This document shows positions 32,057-41,778 of a stretch of 64,000 nucleotides of DNA, in pieces. How positions within the stretch are numbered: position 1 is the first letter of the stretch; every line of letters begins with the position of its first letter. Below the pieces are notes generated by a model. That model did not search any database, was not told the DNA's origin, and saw only the letters and a program-made list of their open reading frames with translations. This stretch comes from an uncultured Ruminococcus sp. (GTDB lineage Bacteria; Bacillota; Clostridia; Oscillospirales; Acutalibacteraceae): positions 1 through 64,000 of the forward strand of contig CADAYK010000006.1 in the NCBI GenBank assembly GCA_902792105.1, written 5' to 3'. A program made the translations under genes and the position numbers.

Positions 32057-33577
32057 ATGTGGGATAGCTTTATTTCCACGGTAGAGAATGTAAACAACTT
32101 TGTACACGGCATCGTTTGGGGCTGGCCGGTAATTATCCTTATTTTGGGAACAGGAATTTTGCTGACGTTCCGCACACGTTTTTTACAGATTTTTCACTTT
32201 GGCGACTCGCTGAAAACCACAATCATCCCGGCGCTTAAATCGCTCGGCAGAGGACGGACAAAGGATAACCGGATCAAATCTGTGTCGCAGTTCGAGGCTT
32301 TTTCAACCGCAATTTCAGGCACTGTCGGAACCGGCAACATCGTCGGCGTTATATCCGCGATTTTAACAGGCGGTCCCGGCGCTGTATTCTGGATGTGGAT
32401 CTCGGCGTTTTTCGGCATGGTCACCAATTACTCCGAAAATGTGCTCGGTCTGTACTTTCGCAAAAAAGACAAAAAGGGCAATATTTCGGGCGGTTCGTTT
32501 TATTACATAGCTTACGGTTTGAAATGGAAATGGCTGGCGTACTGCGCGGCTATATTCTGTGTGTTCGCTGCTATCGGAATGAGCGGCGTTCAAACCAACA
32601 AGATCTCCGGTACCCTGACAAACGCTTTTACCGGAATTACAGGCGCCCAAGACGAGGGAATAATAAAAGTTGTTATCGGAATCGTCATTGCGTCGGTTAC
32701 CGCTGTTATTATTATCGGCGGTATTCAAAGGATAGGCAAGGTCACTTCCATGCTCGTTCCGTTTATGTCACTGCTGTTCATTATTCTTTCGCTTATCGCT
32801 ATCGGAACGCACTTCACCGCTGTTCCACAGGCTTTCGGACTTATTTTCAGCAAAGCATTTAACTTTCAGGCGGCAGGCGGCGGTATTTTGGGCTATACCT
32901 TTGCACAGGTGATCACAAAGGGTATGGCGCGGGGTGTGTTCTCAAACGAAGCGGGGCTCGGCTCTTCCGTTATTGCCCACTCGGCTTCCGAAACAAGAGA
33001 ACCCGTAAAGCAGGGTTTGTGGGGTGTATTTGAAGTATTTTTCGACACCTTTATAATATGCACGCTCACCTCGCTGACCTTCCTTACAACCTTCGACTTA
33101 AACAAGCTAAGCGCGACAATGGACGACACAAAGATGTCTATGTCGATGTTCTCAACAAACTTCGGCGGTTTCGGAGCTGCTGTATATTCAATCATTCTTC
33201 CGCTTTTCGCATTTACAACAATTATCGCGTGGTCGTACTACGGCGAAAAAGCGATCGAGTTCTGTTTCAGCCGTGTTTCCGAGGATAAACGCAAGTACTC
33301 GGTAATTATCTTTAAAGTTTTCTATGTTATTCTTATCGCGGTTTCAACACTTATTCAAAGCGATTTGATTTGGGCAATAGACGACACCTTCAACGGACTT
33401 ATGGCTGTGCCAAACCTGATATGCCTTGTGGCGCTTAACGGTTTGGTCGCGAAGATCACCAAAAACTACTTTGACCGCAAGAAAGGCGCAAAAATCGAAC
33501 CTATGCTTTCGGCGTATCCCGAAATAAACGAGGAGTTTAAAAAGGATATTATGAGCGAAGAGCAAGAATTTAATTAA
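32057..33577 (+). CDS. Sodium:alanine/glycine symporter (AgcS family)
   Basis: A 506-residue symporter with about eleven membrane segments. Family motifs are LILGTGILLTFRTRFLQI near the N-terminus, FEAFSTAISGTVGTGNIVGV around the substrate site, and GMARGVFSNEAGLGSSVIAHSAS. It imports alanine or glycine with sodium; the glycine riboswitch upstream points to glycine. AGGAGGAG precedes ATG 32057. A strong terminator follows. Confidence 0.92.
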   Translation: MWDSFISTVENVNNFVHGIVWGWPVIILILGTGILLTFRTRFLQIFHFGDSLKTTIIPALKSLGRGRTKDNRIKSVSQFEAFSTAISGTVGTGNIVGVISAILTGGPGAVFWMWISAFFGMVTNYSENVLGLYFRKKDKKGNISGGSFYYIAYGLKWKWLAYCAAIFCVFAAIGMSGVQTNKISGTLTNAFTGITGAQDEGIIKVVIGIVIASVTAVIIIGGIQRIGKVTSMLVPFMSLLFIILSLIAIGTHFTAVPQAFGLIFSKAFNFQAAGGGILGYTFAQVITKGMARGVFSNEAGLGSSVIAHSASETREPVKQGLWGVFEVFFDTFIICTLTSLTFLTTFDLNKLSATMDDTKMSMSMFSTNFGGFGAAVYSIILPLFAFTTIIAWSYYGEKAIEFCFSRVSEDKRKYSVIIFKVFYVILIAVSTLIQSDLIWAIDDTFNGLMAVPNLICLVALNGLVAKITKNYFDRKKGAKIEPMLSAYPEINEEFKKDIMSEEQEFN

Positions 33578-33587
33578 CCAATATATA

Positions 33588-33613
33588 AAACCGGCTCACC
33601 GAGCCGGTTTTTG
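33588..33613 (+). terminator. Terminator after the AgcS gene
   Basis: Perfect stem AAACCGGCTC/GAGCCGGTTT with a 3-base loop and a following T-run. Confidence 0.9.
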
Positions 33614-33648
33614 ACTGTAGGAAAACAGAAAATACAAGTTTATAAATT

Positions 33649-33811
33649 TAATACTAATTCCTGATAGAAAGTAGACTTATATTTTGCGAGGATATTTTTC
33701 GCAAGACAAGGCTAAGGACGCAGCAAGGCTGGCGCCTTGCAAGGACGACAACGCAGTATTGCGGAAAATAGACCGCAAAGATTGTCTACTTTTTATTAGG
33801 TATTAGTATAA
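33649..33811. repeat. Palindromic repeat (MITE-like), long copy B
   Basis: Starts AATACTAATTCC and ends GGTATTAGTATA, as in the other copies, with inner stem AAAGTAGAC/GTCTACTTT (33668-33792). Unlike copies A and C, the interior is about 100 bases longer and carries further dyads (GCAAGGCTGGCGCCTTGC, 33723-33740) and a core shared with 8908-8957. It appears to be a composite: a second repeat nested in the first, or a longer parent form. Confidence 0.75.
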
Positions 33812-33817
33812 GACCGT

Positions 33818-34915
33818 TTACGTTTTTATTTCCGCCAGCGAGGCATTTTTATACGACTCGTCGTCGGTAACCTCACTGATCACCTTCAAAAAGTCAGGAA
33901 AGCTTATTTTTCCGTCCTCGCTGCTAAGCTCAATTTCAACAATTGCCCTGTCGTTCCAAAACGGATAAACATCAATTTCATAATAACAGTTGTTGTAAGT
34001 AAGACAATATCGGTTTTTGCGTATCTGACGCTTGGCAGTGTCGGCGTTCATAAGCAGAGTAAGGTATTCATCCTTAGAAAGGCGTTTCTCTGTTTCAACA
34101 CGCTTTAAACCGCTTATTTTCCTTTTAATTGTTTTAGTATAGATGTAGTGACCGTTTTCACCGCGCTGGCGTACGCGGACTTCATCATTATTCGGCGAAT
34201 TAAGATAAGTTTGTATTATCTCAACGCGCTGACAGTTAGGAAGCGAATCAAGATATTTAATGTCAGGATATTCAATCAAAAACTTCCGCTCGATCTCAAA
34301 AGGCTCGGGCTCACCCAAAAACACGGAAATCTCGGTAATCAGACGCTTGATTTTAAATTCAAAATCCGTTTCATTGTCGATAACTCTAAAATGCGGATGC
34401 CCTGTCCATGCAGAGATCAGTTTATCGTCTAACTCAGCCGCCTGCGCCGCAGATTCGGTTCTGGCGGAATTATTGGCGGTTGTGTAAAACTCCTCCGCCC
34501 CCTTTGCCGCTGTAACAAGGTGAAAAACCGCATCGTAATTGTCACGCAGCTCAACCTCGTTGTAATTCAAATCCTTTAATACAGTGTTGAATTCCTCCGG
34601 CGTCATATACGCCTTACCGTCAAGCACTCCGCGGTCGCATACAATAAGTACTTTTTCGCAATCCATTGTAAGGGCAGCCTGCTCAAAGATTTTCTCTTTT
34701 TCTGTTTGCAGGCATATCTGACATCTTTGAAAGTCCGAATTTGTTTTGCACGTCCACGGCGCTACTCCTCCCGTGATGAGTTCTGTAGCTGTTTCGGGCA
34801 CAAACAAAACGGTGTAGCCGATTTCGGTAAAATAACTTTGTATGCGGCTCATTGCAGTTGATTTTCCGGCGCACGGACCGCCGGTAATGACAATTTTTAT
34901 TATTTCTTTTTTCAT
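33818..34915 (-). CDS. P-loop NTPase fused to a CYTH domain
   Basis: A 365-residue two-domain protein. Residues 1-185 form a P-loop kinase-like NTPase with Walker A GGPCAGKST (12-20) and a Walker B-like VLIVCDRGVLDGKAYM. Residues 205-365 form a CYTH (triphosphate tunnel) domain starting with the signature EIERKFLI and continuing with YLNSPNNDEVRVRQRG and alternating Lys/Arg/Glu strands. CYTH enzymes hydrolyse triphosphates such as thiamine triphosphate or tripolyphosphate. The fusion occurs in other bacteria, but its substrate is unknown. CGGAG precedes ATG 34915. Monocistronic by appearance. Confidence 0.85.
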   Translation of the reverse strand: MKKEIIKIVITGGPCAGKSTAMSRIQSYFTEIGYTVLFVPETATELITGGVAPWTCKTNSDFQRCQICLQTEKEKIFEQAALTMDCEKVLIVCDRGVLDGKAYMTPEEFNTVLKDLNYNEVELRDNYDAVFHLVTAAKGAEEFYTTANNSARTESAAQAAELDDKLISAWTGHPHFRVIDNETDFEFKIKRLITEISVFLGEPEPFEIERKFLIEYPDIKYLDSLPNCQRVEIIQTYLNSPNNDEVRVRQRGENGHYIYTKTIKRKISGLKRVETEKRLSKDEYLTLLMNADTAKRQIRKNRYCLTYNNCYYEIDVYPFWNDRAIVEIELSSEDGKISFPDFLKVISEVTDDESYKNASLAEIKT

Positions 34916-34973
34916 ACAAACTCCGTTAATTTAATATGCAGTTTGGGGAGGGCATAAGCCCTCCCCCGTTTGA

Positions 34974-37900
34974 TCAATAAAGTGTTTTAGCTATAGGAGC
35001 GTTGGGATTTACCTCGGGATTCTCGGTGTAGAAGGTAAGGTAATCGCCTGTATCAAGCTTGGAATCATCAATAGTGATCCACATCTCGTTTTCAACAAAG
35101 CCCTTATAATCCTTTGTCTGTGTAGCCTTATTGTTAGAAACAATAACGTTGTATGAACCTGCGCCGCTGTAGGTAAAGTCATAATCATACCAACCTGTAT
35201 CGGCATTCAGTGTCGCGGTCTTTCCGGGCCATGTGCCGCCTGAATAGTTGCCCTTGTCCTTGCCTTCAAGGTCAGCGCCCCAAATCCAGAGCCACGGAGT
35301 CCATTCAGCGCTTGTATGCTTTAAGTGAAGCTTAACGTCAAGGCTGCCTGCTACATAATAGTAATTGATAACCAGCTTTGCGCCGTAGCGGAACTTACCC
35401 TCGGTAATTTCGGGAAGCTTGGTTTTATCAAGAGTGTATCCCATTACCTTATACTCGCTTGTGGTGAAGTCGTCGCCGACTCTGCCGCTGAGTTCAACAG
35501 AAGGAGTAAGGTTCTTTCTTTCTCCGTTGGTGTCATAATAGTAATAGTTAACCTGAACAGTACCCTGTGCAACGCTGTAGCCTGAAATGTACTTCATAAG
35601 CATGGTAACGTCGCTGATATTAACACTGCCGTCGTAGTTGAAGTCAAAGTTTGATTTATCCTGATCAAGGATACCGGCCAAAATCTTCTGAAGAGCGGTA
35701 GCGTCTGAAATATTGGTTCTGCCGTCGCCGTTAACGTCGCCGTAATTTCTAATGCTTTCGGGAACATAGTTATCATATACATAAGTTACTTCGGCGGGAG
35801 TATTTGAGTATACGCCTGTTTCGCTGCCCTTAACGCTTTTAACAACATAAATATTCGGAACAGCCTCGGAAGGTGTAGTTTGATAACCTGAGCCTATGGC
35901 GCCCTTAAGTGTTACGGAATCAGCAAGCTTGTCGCCCTTTTCGTTTGTAAAGTTAACGGTAACTGTGCCTCTGCCGTCGTCAAGAGCAACCTTATCAAAG
36001 CTTTCCTTGTCAACCGCTACGATCGAGCTGTTGGCAGGAACCGTAAACTTTGAACCCTTTACGGTTTTGATCGCGTCAAGTCCGGCAATGTTCTCGTCGG
36101 CAATAACTACCCATTCCGCAACCGAAGTGTCGCCGAGTGTGGAATTGATCTGGTTGGAACCGCCGTTGTGAATAACGGCAACCTTCTTCCATTCGCCCTC
36201 AACATCGTTGGTTACAACATAAGCGAACGAGTTGGCCATACCCGAAAGGTTCTTGCCGAAGAAATTGAACGCGCTTGCGTAATTGTTTGTGTCTGTATTG
36301 AACGGAGTAAAGTTCTTTTTGATCTTGATCATACCCTGATAGTAGGAAACAAGATCGCCGTAACCAACAAGATTCGACCAGTTGATCTTATTGATTTCGG
36401 GAGATGATTTGTAAGAGTTGGTGTCGCCGAACTTTGTACGAGCCATCTCGTCACCGGCAAGATAGAAGGTTGCGCCCTGAGAGGTGTTCAAAACAGCGGA
36501 AGCCATCTTGCTGAGTCGTACACCCTTTTCGTTGCGCTTGCCGTATTCGTCGCCTGTTGCCGAAGCTGTAAGCTGATCGTAAAGCGTAGCGTTGTCATGG
36601 CATGCCGCGTAGCTTACTACCTGAGCAGGTGAAAGCGCTTTCCAGCCGTTGTTAATAGTTGTGTTTGCAAGGAAGCCGCTGCCTACGTTCTTGGCGTTTT
36701 CTGCGTTGCCCGCAATAAAGCCTTTTTCCTTGATATCAAAAACGCTGCCCTTGATACCGTCGCGGATCTTGTCGTTGAAGAACGCAACTCTTTCGTTAAG
36801 CTTGGAAGCATTCTTCTGAATAGCCTGATAGAATGTAGCGCCTGTGCAGGTGGTTTTCTCGTAAGTAGAAGTGCCGCCTGTCCAGCCTTCGCCCCAAATG
36901 GTAAGACGCGGATCCACCTTGTCCATTTCGTCGCGGATGAGATTCATGGTTTCGGTGTCGATAAGTCCCATAAGGTCAAAACGGAAGCCGTCAACATGAT
37001 ACTCGTTGATCCAGTACATACAAGAATCGATGATGTACTTTCTGGTCATCAAAAAGTCGGATGATACTTCGTTGCCGCAGCCTGAACCGTTAGAGAAGGT
37101 TCCGTCGCCTTTAACGCGGTGATAGTAGAAAGGAACCGACGCCTGGAAGCAGGAATCATCCTTGCCGCAGGAATAGGTGTGGTTGTAAACAACGTCCATA
37201 ACAACCGAAATGCCTGCGTCATGGAGAGCCTTGATCATTCGCTTACACTCGTTGATCCTTACGTTGCCGTCGTAGGGATTTGAAGAATAAGAGCCCTCGG
37301 GAACATTGTAGTTCTGAGGATCATAGCCCCAGTTAAACTGATCGTCGGAGCCTGCCTCGTTAATTGACTGGAAGTCATAGAACGGGTTGATCTGTACGGT
37401 TGTAACTCCAAGCTGCTTTAAGTAATCAACACAGGTAGAAACATTGCCTTCATTGTTGAGGGTTGTACCTGTTTCGGTAAACGCGAGGTACTTACCGCGG
37501 TAAGTGTCGCTTATGCCGGAATTTTTGTCATAGGAGAAATCCTTAACATGGATTTCCCAAACCTGAGAGTCGGTCTGCTTGTCAAGAAGAACATGCTTGT
37601 CGTTGTCCCAGCCGCTCGGGTTGGTTTTAGACAAATCACAAACCATTGAACGTTTGCCGTTTACACCGGTCGCCACAGAATAAACATCCTGTGTTTCGGC
37701 TGTTTGGATCTCGCCGCCGTAGGGAGCTGCAGCGGTTACGGTATAGGTGTAATAAGTGTTGACGATGTTGCCCGGTACGGTCGCTGTCCAAACACCTGTC
37801 CATCTGTCGCCGTCCATCAGCTTTGTCATAGCGATTTTACCGAGGTTAGCGGCGCCCGGCTCCGAATCGGATCCGGTAGCGTAACGGTTAAGTGTTACTT

Positions 37901-38135
37901 CTGTAGCTGTCGGCGACCAGATTTTGAATACAGTTTTTTGCGGTGTGTAAACTGCTCCCAAATCATCGCCGTCATAGCCGTATGTTGCGTCCAGTGCGTG
38001 CGCTGCCTGCGCGTAGTTGTTTACCGCAGCAGCAGTACTGCCCGGAGCTGTTGCAGCAAAGCCCGATACAACGCTTGTGGAAGCAAGCATACATACGGCA
38101 AGTGCAGAAGCAAGTATTTTCTTTGTGCCTCTCAT
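34974..38135 (-). CDS. Secreted type I pullulanase with dockerin and starch-binding-like module
   Basis: A 1053-residue extracellular alpha-1,6-debranching enzyme. Layout: signal peptide (1-28), CBM48-like domain (about 55-160), GH13 catalytic domain (about 185-640), a MucBP-like repeat (about 722-788), a dockerin (798-853: GDVNGDGRTNISDATALQKI and DFNYDGSVNISDVTMLMKY), a second MucBP-like repeat (860-928) and a C-terminal module (930-1040) with TWPGKTATLN...GWYDYDF, like starch-binding CBM26. Catalytic residues are Asp387 in GFRFDLMG, Glu416 in WGEGW and Asp514 in ACHDN; YNWGYDP-type motif FNWGYDP is present. AAGGAGG precedes ATG 38135. The dockerin implies attachment to a cohesin scaffold, as in an amylosome. 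Confidence 0.93.
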   Translation of the reverse strand: MRGTKKILASALAVCMLASTSVVSGFAATAPGSTAAAVNNYAQAAHALDATYGYDGDDLGAVYTPQKTVFKIWSPTATEVTLNRYATGSDSEPGAANLGKIAMTKLMDGDRWTGVWTATVPGNIVNTYYTYTVTAAAPYGGEIQTAETQDVYSVATGVNGKRSMVCDLSKTNPSGWDNDKHVLLDKQTDSQVWEIHVKDFSYDKNSGISDTYRGKYLAFTETGTTLNNEGNVSTCVDYLKQLGVTTVQINPFYDFQSINEAGSDDQFNWGYDPQNYNVPEGSYSSNPYDGNVRINECKRMIKALHDAGISVVMDVVYNHTYSCGKDDSCFQASVPFYYHRVKGDGTFSNGSGCGNEVSSDFLMTRKYIIDSCMYWINEYHVDGFRFDLMGLIDTETMNLIRDEMDKVDPRLTIWGEGWTGGTSTYEKTTCTGATFYQAIQKNASKLNERVAFFNDKIRDGIKGSVFDIKEKGFIAGNAENAKNVGSGFLANTTINNGWKALSPAQVVSYAACHDNATLYDQLTASATGDEYGKRNEKGVRLSKMASAVLNTSQGATFYLAGDEMARTKFGDTNSYKSSPEINKINWSNLVGYGDLVSYYQGMIKIKKNFTPFNTDTNNYASAFNFFGKNLSGMANSFAYVVTNDVEGEWKKVAVIHNGGSNQINSTLGDTSVAEWVVIADENIAGLDAIKTVKGSKFTVPANSSIVAVDKESFDKVALDDGRGTVTVNFTNEKGDKLADSVTLKGAIGSGYQTTPSEAVPNIYVVKSVKGSETGVYSNTPAEVTYVYDNYVPESIRNYGDVNGDGRTNISDATALQKILAGILDQDKSNFDFNYDGSVNISDVTMLMKYISGYSVAQGTVQVNYYYYDTNGERKNLTPSVELSGRVGDDFTTSEYKVMGYTLDKTKLPEITEGKFRYGAKLVINYYYVAGSLDVKLHLKHTSAEWTPWLWIWGADLEGKDKGNYSGGTWPGKTATLNADTGWYDYDFTYSGAGSYNVIVSNNKATQTKDYKGFVENEMWITIDDSKLDTGDYLTFYTENPEVNPNAPIAKTLY

Positions 38136-38156
38136 AAATATCCTCCTTATATTTTT

Positions 38157-38179
38157 CCGCTGTATAATAGTTTCAGCGG
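38157..38179. promoter_or_regulatory. Dyad in the pullulanase promoter region
   Basis: CCGCTG/CAGCGG inverted repeat with an 11-base AT spacer containing a TATTAT/TATAAT-like -10 element, 22 bases upstream of the secreted pullulanase start. It could be an operator over the promoter or a stem at the 5' end of the mRNA. Confidence 0.4.
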
Positions 38180-38259
38180 TTTTTTACCAATGTTTTTGTT
38201 ACCTGCCTTGCGCCGGTCAGAGCGGCAAAGCATGACATCATAAGTGACTTAATTTAGTA

Positions 38260-41112
38260 TCACTTGTAATCGGATTGTGACAAATTATCGCCTGTAACGT
38301 CCATTGACGCTCTTAGCTTCTTTTTACGTCTTATGCGTGAATAAACAGCGGATACAATGCAAAGAGTAAGGATAGCACCCGCGCCGATATATACATAGAT
38401 AACCAGGTCGGCAAATGGATCGGGCTGTGTCGAGTAACGGAAAAGTATGGTTTGCTCGCCTTTTTTAAAGGTTCCCACGGTGTTGTTCGGAACCTGAATG
38501 AGGTTCATGTCCTCATACTCGTTCTGAACCGCGGTGTATTCCTCGCCCTGCTTGCCGGTGAGAGTTTTCTTGTCGAGTATTTTTCCCGTGTCCGCCATAT
38601 ATATCAGGTTGACGCGGCATTTGTCCGCATCCTTTTTGTCAGCCTTTTTATAATAATAATTAACCGTAATATCGTGGTCGGAAACCATTCCGGCTCCGTT
38701 TGAGGGAAGCTTGCCCATGTCAAGATTGTAGCCTTCAACCGAAGGTATCTCGGGAGTGAAATAATTTTTGCCCTCCCTGTTCTTAATTACATAACTGTCG
38801 GCGAGCTGCTTTTTTCCGCTCTCGTCTACGAAATTAATTGTAATTGTAGATTTTTTTCCGCTGTACTCCTCAACATAAACATCAACAAACTTGACCTCGG
38901 GGGAATATTCGCCCGTTAATGTTCCGTTTGATGATTTCATATCATAGTCAAGGCTTTGAACTATTTTGGAAACATCATAGCTTGCGCCAATGTCGTCGGT
39001 TACAACCTGGGTTTTGATTTTTTCCTTGTTTTTGTCGTTGTAGTAATTGATAACCACAGCGCCCTCGTAATCCTCGATACCGGCGGATTCATAGCTTGAT
39101 TTATCAACAAGAACTGCGGCGGAATGAGCGGCAACCTTTACGCTTCCCGAGCAGGTGCCGAGGTTCCTCAGTCCGGCGGTATTTTCGTCGGCGATCTTGA
39201 TCCATTCTCCGTTTACGGTAATGTTTTGCTCGCTGTCCGAGCCGTTAAAGATAACGGTGACCTTGTCCCACTTTTTGCTCTCGGTGTTAGGTACGGTGTA
39301 AGCGCAAACTCCCGACGGAAGATTATCAAGTGAAACAATATTGTTTGCGGTCATGGCGGTGGGATCGTTGAACGCGGCAAACGTCTCGCGGATTTTCATA
39401 AGGCCGCGGTAATACTGAACAAGATCGCTGTATTCGTCAAGGTTATTCCAGTCAAGCTGGTTTTCTTCACGGCTGGAAGCATAAGAGTTCTCGTCGCCGT
39501 CCTTGCTTCGCGCGAACTCCTCGCCGCCGAGAATAAACGGAATGCCCTGAGAGGTGAAAACAATTGCCGCAGACAGCTTGTTCATATTGACAAGCTTGTC
39601 GTTGCGTTTGCGGTATTCCTTATTGTCAAGCACCGAATCAACGAGCTTGTCATACAAAGCCTCGTTGTCGTGGCAGGAAGCGTAGTTAACACACTGTGTG
39701 GGAACGTTTGCCCAGTTGCCGACGCTCATTCCCAAAAAGCCGTTTTTGATACCCGAACGGCTCTTGCCGGTCTGGACAAATCCGGGCTCGTTTCCGAAAA
39801 CACTGCCCTTGATCGCATCGCGGATCGTATCGTTGAACGCGCCTATGCGGTTGTCAAGCTGATTAAGATTATTCTGATTGGCAAGCAGAGTACCTTCGTC
39901 GCAGTTTGTTTCAAGGTTCCACGCCTCGCCGTACATCAAAATGCGCTTTCCGCTTCCGTCCGGATAAAGATGGTCAAGAGCACTGCGGATCTGGTTCATT
40001 GTGGTTACGTCGTGAAGTCCCATAAGGTCAAAACGGAAGCCGTCAATATGATATTCCTTAGCCCAATAGGTTACGGAATCTATCATATATTTTCTGAACA
40101 TCAAATGCTCCGAAGCGGTATCGTTGCCGCAGCCCGAGCCGTCGGAAAATGTTCCGTCGTCGTTCATTCTGTAATAATAATTGGGGACAGTGTATTGGAA
40201 CCAGGAATCGGTTGAGTAGGTGTGGTTGTAAACAACGTCCATAATAACACCTATTCCCGCGCTGTGAAGCGCCTGGATCATCTGCTTGCATTCATTGATC
40301 CTAACGTTGCCGTCCTTGGGATTGGTCGAAAAACTGCCTTCGGGCACGTTGTAGTTAACAGGATCATAACCCCAGTTGTACTGCTTCATTATGTCCTTGC
40401 TTTCGTCAACCGAACCGAAATCATACATCGGCATGATCTGAACATATTTTACGCCGAGCTTCTTGAGGTAATCGACGCAGGTAGGCGTGCCTCCCTGGAT
40501 ACCGTCAACCGTTGTGTTTTTCTCGGTGAACGCTGTGAATTTGCCGCGGTTTTTCTGAGAAACGCCGCTTGACTGAGAAGAAGAAAAGTCTGCTACGGAA
40601 ATTTCCCATACGCTGGCGTTCGTCTGCTGTGCAACATAAACATGGTTGTCGGCTTCCCAGTTTTCGGGATTGGTCTTGCTTAGATCTACTACCATGCTGC
40701 GCTTTCCGTTAACACCGCAGGCACGGGCATAAACGTCGCCCGTCTGTTTCACACTTTTTCCGTGGGTAACGGTGTAAGTGTAATATTTTCCGGCAAGATT
40801 TCCCGGAATTGTCGCCTCCCAAACACCTGTGGTTTTGTCGAGAGTCATCTTTTTGGTTTTAATTGATTTGCTGTCGGAACCGTCGTCGTAAATGTCCAGA
40901 CTTACTTCATCCGCCTTGGGCGACCAGACCTTAAAGGTCGTGGAATCCTTTGAATACTCTGCGCCCAAATCATCCCCGTCATAAGCAAGCTTGTCAAGCT
41001 CGGCGGCATAAGCCTTGTAGTCAGCCGCGCCGACGACCTGCAAATCTGTTGATACTACACCTGTAAACATAGCTAATGTTAATACTCCTGTCAGAATTTT
41101 TTTTAAAAGCAA
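38260..41112 (-). CDS. Membrane-anchored type I pullulanase
   Basis: A 950-residue paralogue of the neighbouring pullulanase. It has a signal peptide, a CBM48-like domain (about 45-140), the GH13 domain (about 165-610) with Asp362 in GFRFDLMG, Glu396 in YGEAW and Asp482 in SCHDN, then three beta-rich MucBP-like repeats (about 680-890). Instead of a dockerin it ends in a membrane segment (about 903-925), RIRRKKK and a short cytoplasmic tail, so it is held at the cell surface. The frame opens at ATG 41136, but that ATG lies upstream of GGAGG; TTG 41112 lies seven bases after it and gives a normal signal peptide, so TTG is chosen. It is 124 bases upstream of the secreted enzyme. Confidence 0.92.
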   Translation of the reverse strand: MLLKKILTGVLTLAMFTGVVSTDLQVVGAADYKAYAAELDKLAYDGDDLGAEYSKDSTTFKVWSPKADEVSLDIYDDGSDSKSIKTKKMTLDKTTGVWEATIPGNLAGKYYTYTVTHGKSVKQTGDVYARACGVNGKRSMVVDLSKTNPENWEADNHVYVAQQTNASVWEISVADFSSSQSSGVSQKNRGKFTAFTEKNTTVDGIQGGTPTCVDYLKKLGVKYVQIMPMYDFGSVDESKDIMKQYNWGYDPVNYNVPEGSFSTNPKDGNVRINECKQMIQALHSAGIGVIMDVVYNHTYSTDSWFQYTVPNYYYRMNDDGTFSDGSGCGNDTASEHLMFRKYMIDSVTYWAKEYHIDGFRFDLMGLHDVTTMNQIRSALDHLYPDGSGKRILMYGEAWNLETNCDEGTLLANQNNLNQLDNRIGAFNDTIRDAIKGSVFGNEPGFVQTGKSRSGIKNGFLGMSVGNWANVPTQCVNYASCHDNEALYDKLVDSVLDNKEYRKRNDKLVNMNKLSAAIVFTSQGIPFILGGEEFARSKDGDENSYASSREENQLDWNNLDEYSDLVQYYRGLMKIRETFAAFNDPTAMTANNIVSLDNLPSGVCAYTVPNTESKKWDKVTVIFNGSDSEQNITVNGEWIKIADENTAGLRNLGTCSGSVKVAAHSAAVLVDKSSYESAGIEDYEGAVVINYYNDKNKEKIKTQVVTDDIGASYDVSKIVQSLDYDMKSSNGTLTGEYSPEVKFVDVYVEEYSGKKSTITINFVDESGKKQLADSYVIKNREGKNYFTPEIPSVEGYNLDMGKLPSNGAGMVSDHDITVNYYYKKADKKDADKCRVNLIYMADTGKILDKKTLTGKQGEEYTAVQNEYEDMNLIQVPNNTVGTFKKGEQTILFRYSTQPDPFADLVIYVYIGAGAILTLCIVSAVYSRIRRKKKLRASMDVTGDNLSQSDYK

Positions 41113-41351
41113 TATAATGCCTCCTGATAAGCACATTTATTATAATATTTTATCACAAAACAGTACATTATTTAATTCTAAAATAGAAATTACATTTTTC
41201 TCCTGCCTGTTTTCCTGTAGAAAATTCAAGCCATTTTTAGTGTATTTTGACGATAAAATAACATCTTCGATTTCCTCTGCCGTTCGTTTTAACAAAATTT
41301 GTTTATACAACACGGATAAACAGCGAAGCCCGGCAATTATATTTCTAATAA

Positions 41352-41391
41352 AGAAAAAACGGTGCTACCCGTAAACCGGATAACACCGCGT
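41352..41391 (-). terminator. Terminator after the metallopeptidase gene
   Basis: Minus-strand stem CGGTGTTATCCG pairing with CGGGTAGCACCG, with one bulge, followed by TTTTTTCTTT. It ends the dnaG-rpoD-metallopeptidase transcript. Confidence 0.75.
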
Positions 41392-41398
41392 AAATTTA

Positions 41399-41761
41399 TT
41401 AACGTTCAAGATATTTACGGATCTGCTCCTTGTCCCAGTCTCCCAAATCGTCCACACCGGCAAGGTACTCGTTGTGGTGGCGTACCTCGTGGTGAAGTAT
41501 TTTTACAAGCTGATTATAGAGTCCTTCCCTTGTGCAGTTTCCGTAAATGCGCATAATTGAGCCGTAATAGAACACAATGGCGTTGCCGAGCGAATTGCGT
41601 ATGTATTCGCCCAGAATAAACAAGTCGTTATTTTTTGCCATAGGGTGAATTTTGGACTGCGGCAGCAGCGAAAGACCTCCGTTGAGGTCACGGTACAGCT
41701 CGTAAGGCATGCTGTCCGCGATTTCGTCGAGCATTTCGGCGACTTCTTCAAAAGTAAACAT
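41399..41761 (-). CDS. Small zincin-like metallopeptidase family protein
   Basis: A 120-residue protein of the small metallopeptidase (zincin_1-like) family. The active-site-like helix reads LHHEVRHHNEYLAGVDDLGDWD, an HExxH motif (HEVRH) with downstream acidic residues. The N-terminus MFTFEEVAEMLDEIADSMP is typical. Substrates are unknown for this family. The start ATG 41761 has no clear ribosome site and lies 17 bases after rpoD, suggesting coupled translation. Confidence 0.78.
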   Translation of the reverse strand: MFTFEEVAEMLDEIADSMPYELYRDLNGGLSLLPQSKIHPMAKNNDLFILGEYIRNSLGNAIVFYYGSIMRIYGNCTREGLYNQLVKILHHEVRHHNEYLAGVDDLGDWDKEQIRKYLER

Positions 41762-41778
41762 AATTCAAATAAAGAAAA

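Noticed and set aside
41352..41391. GGTGCTACC-like sequence resembling a T-box
   Set aside because: On the strand of the flanking gene it is a simple hairpin with a T-run; no stem I or antiterminator is present.
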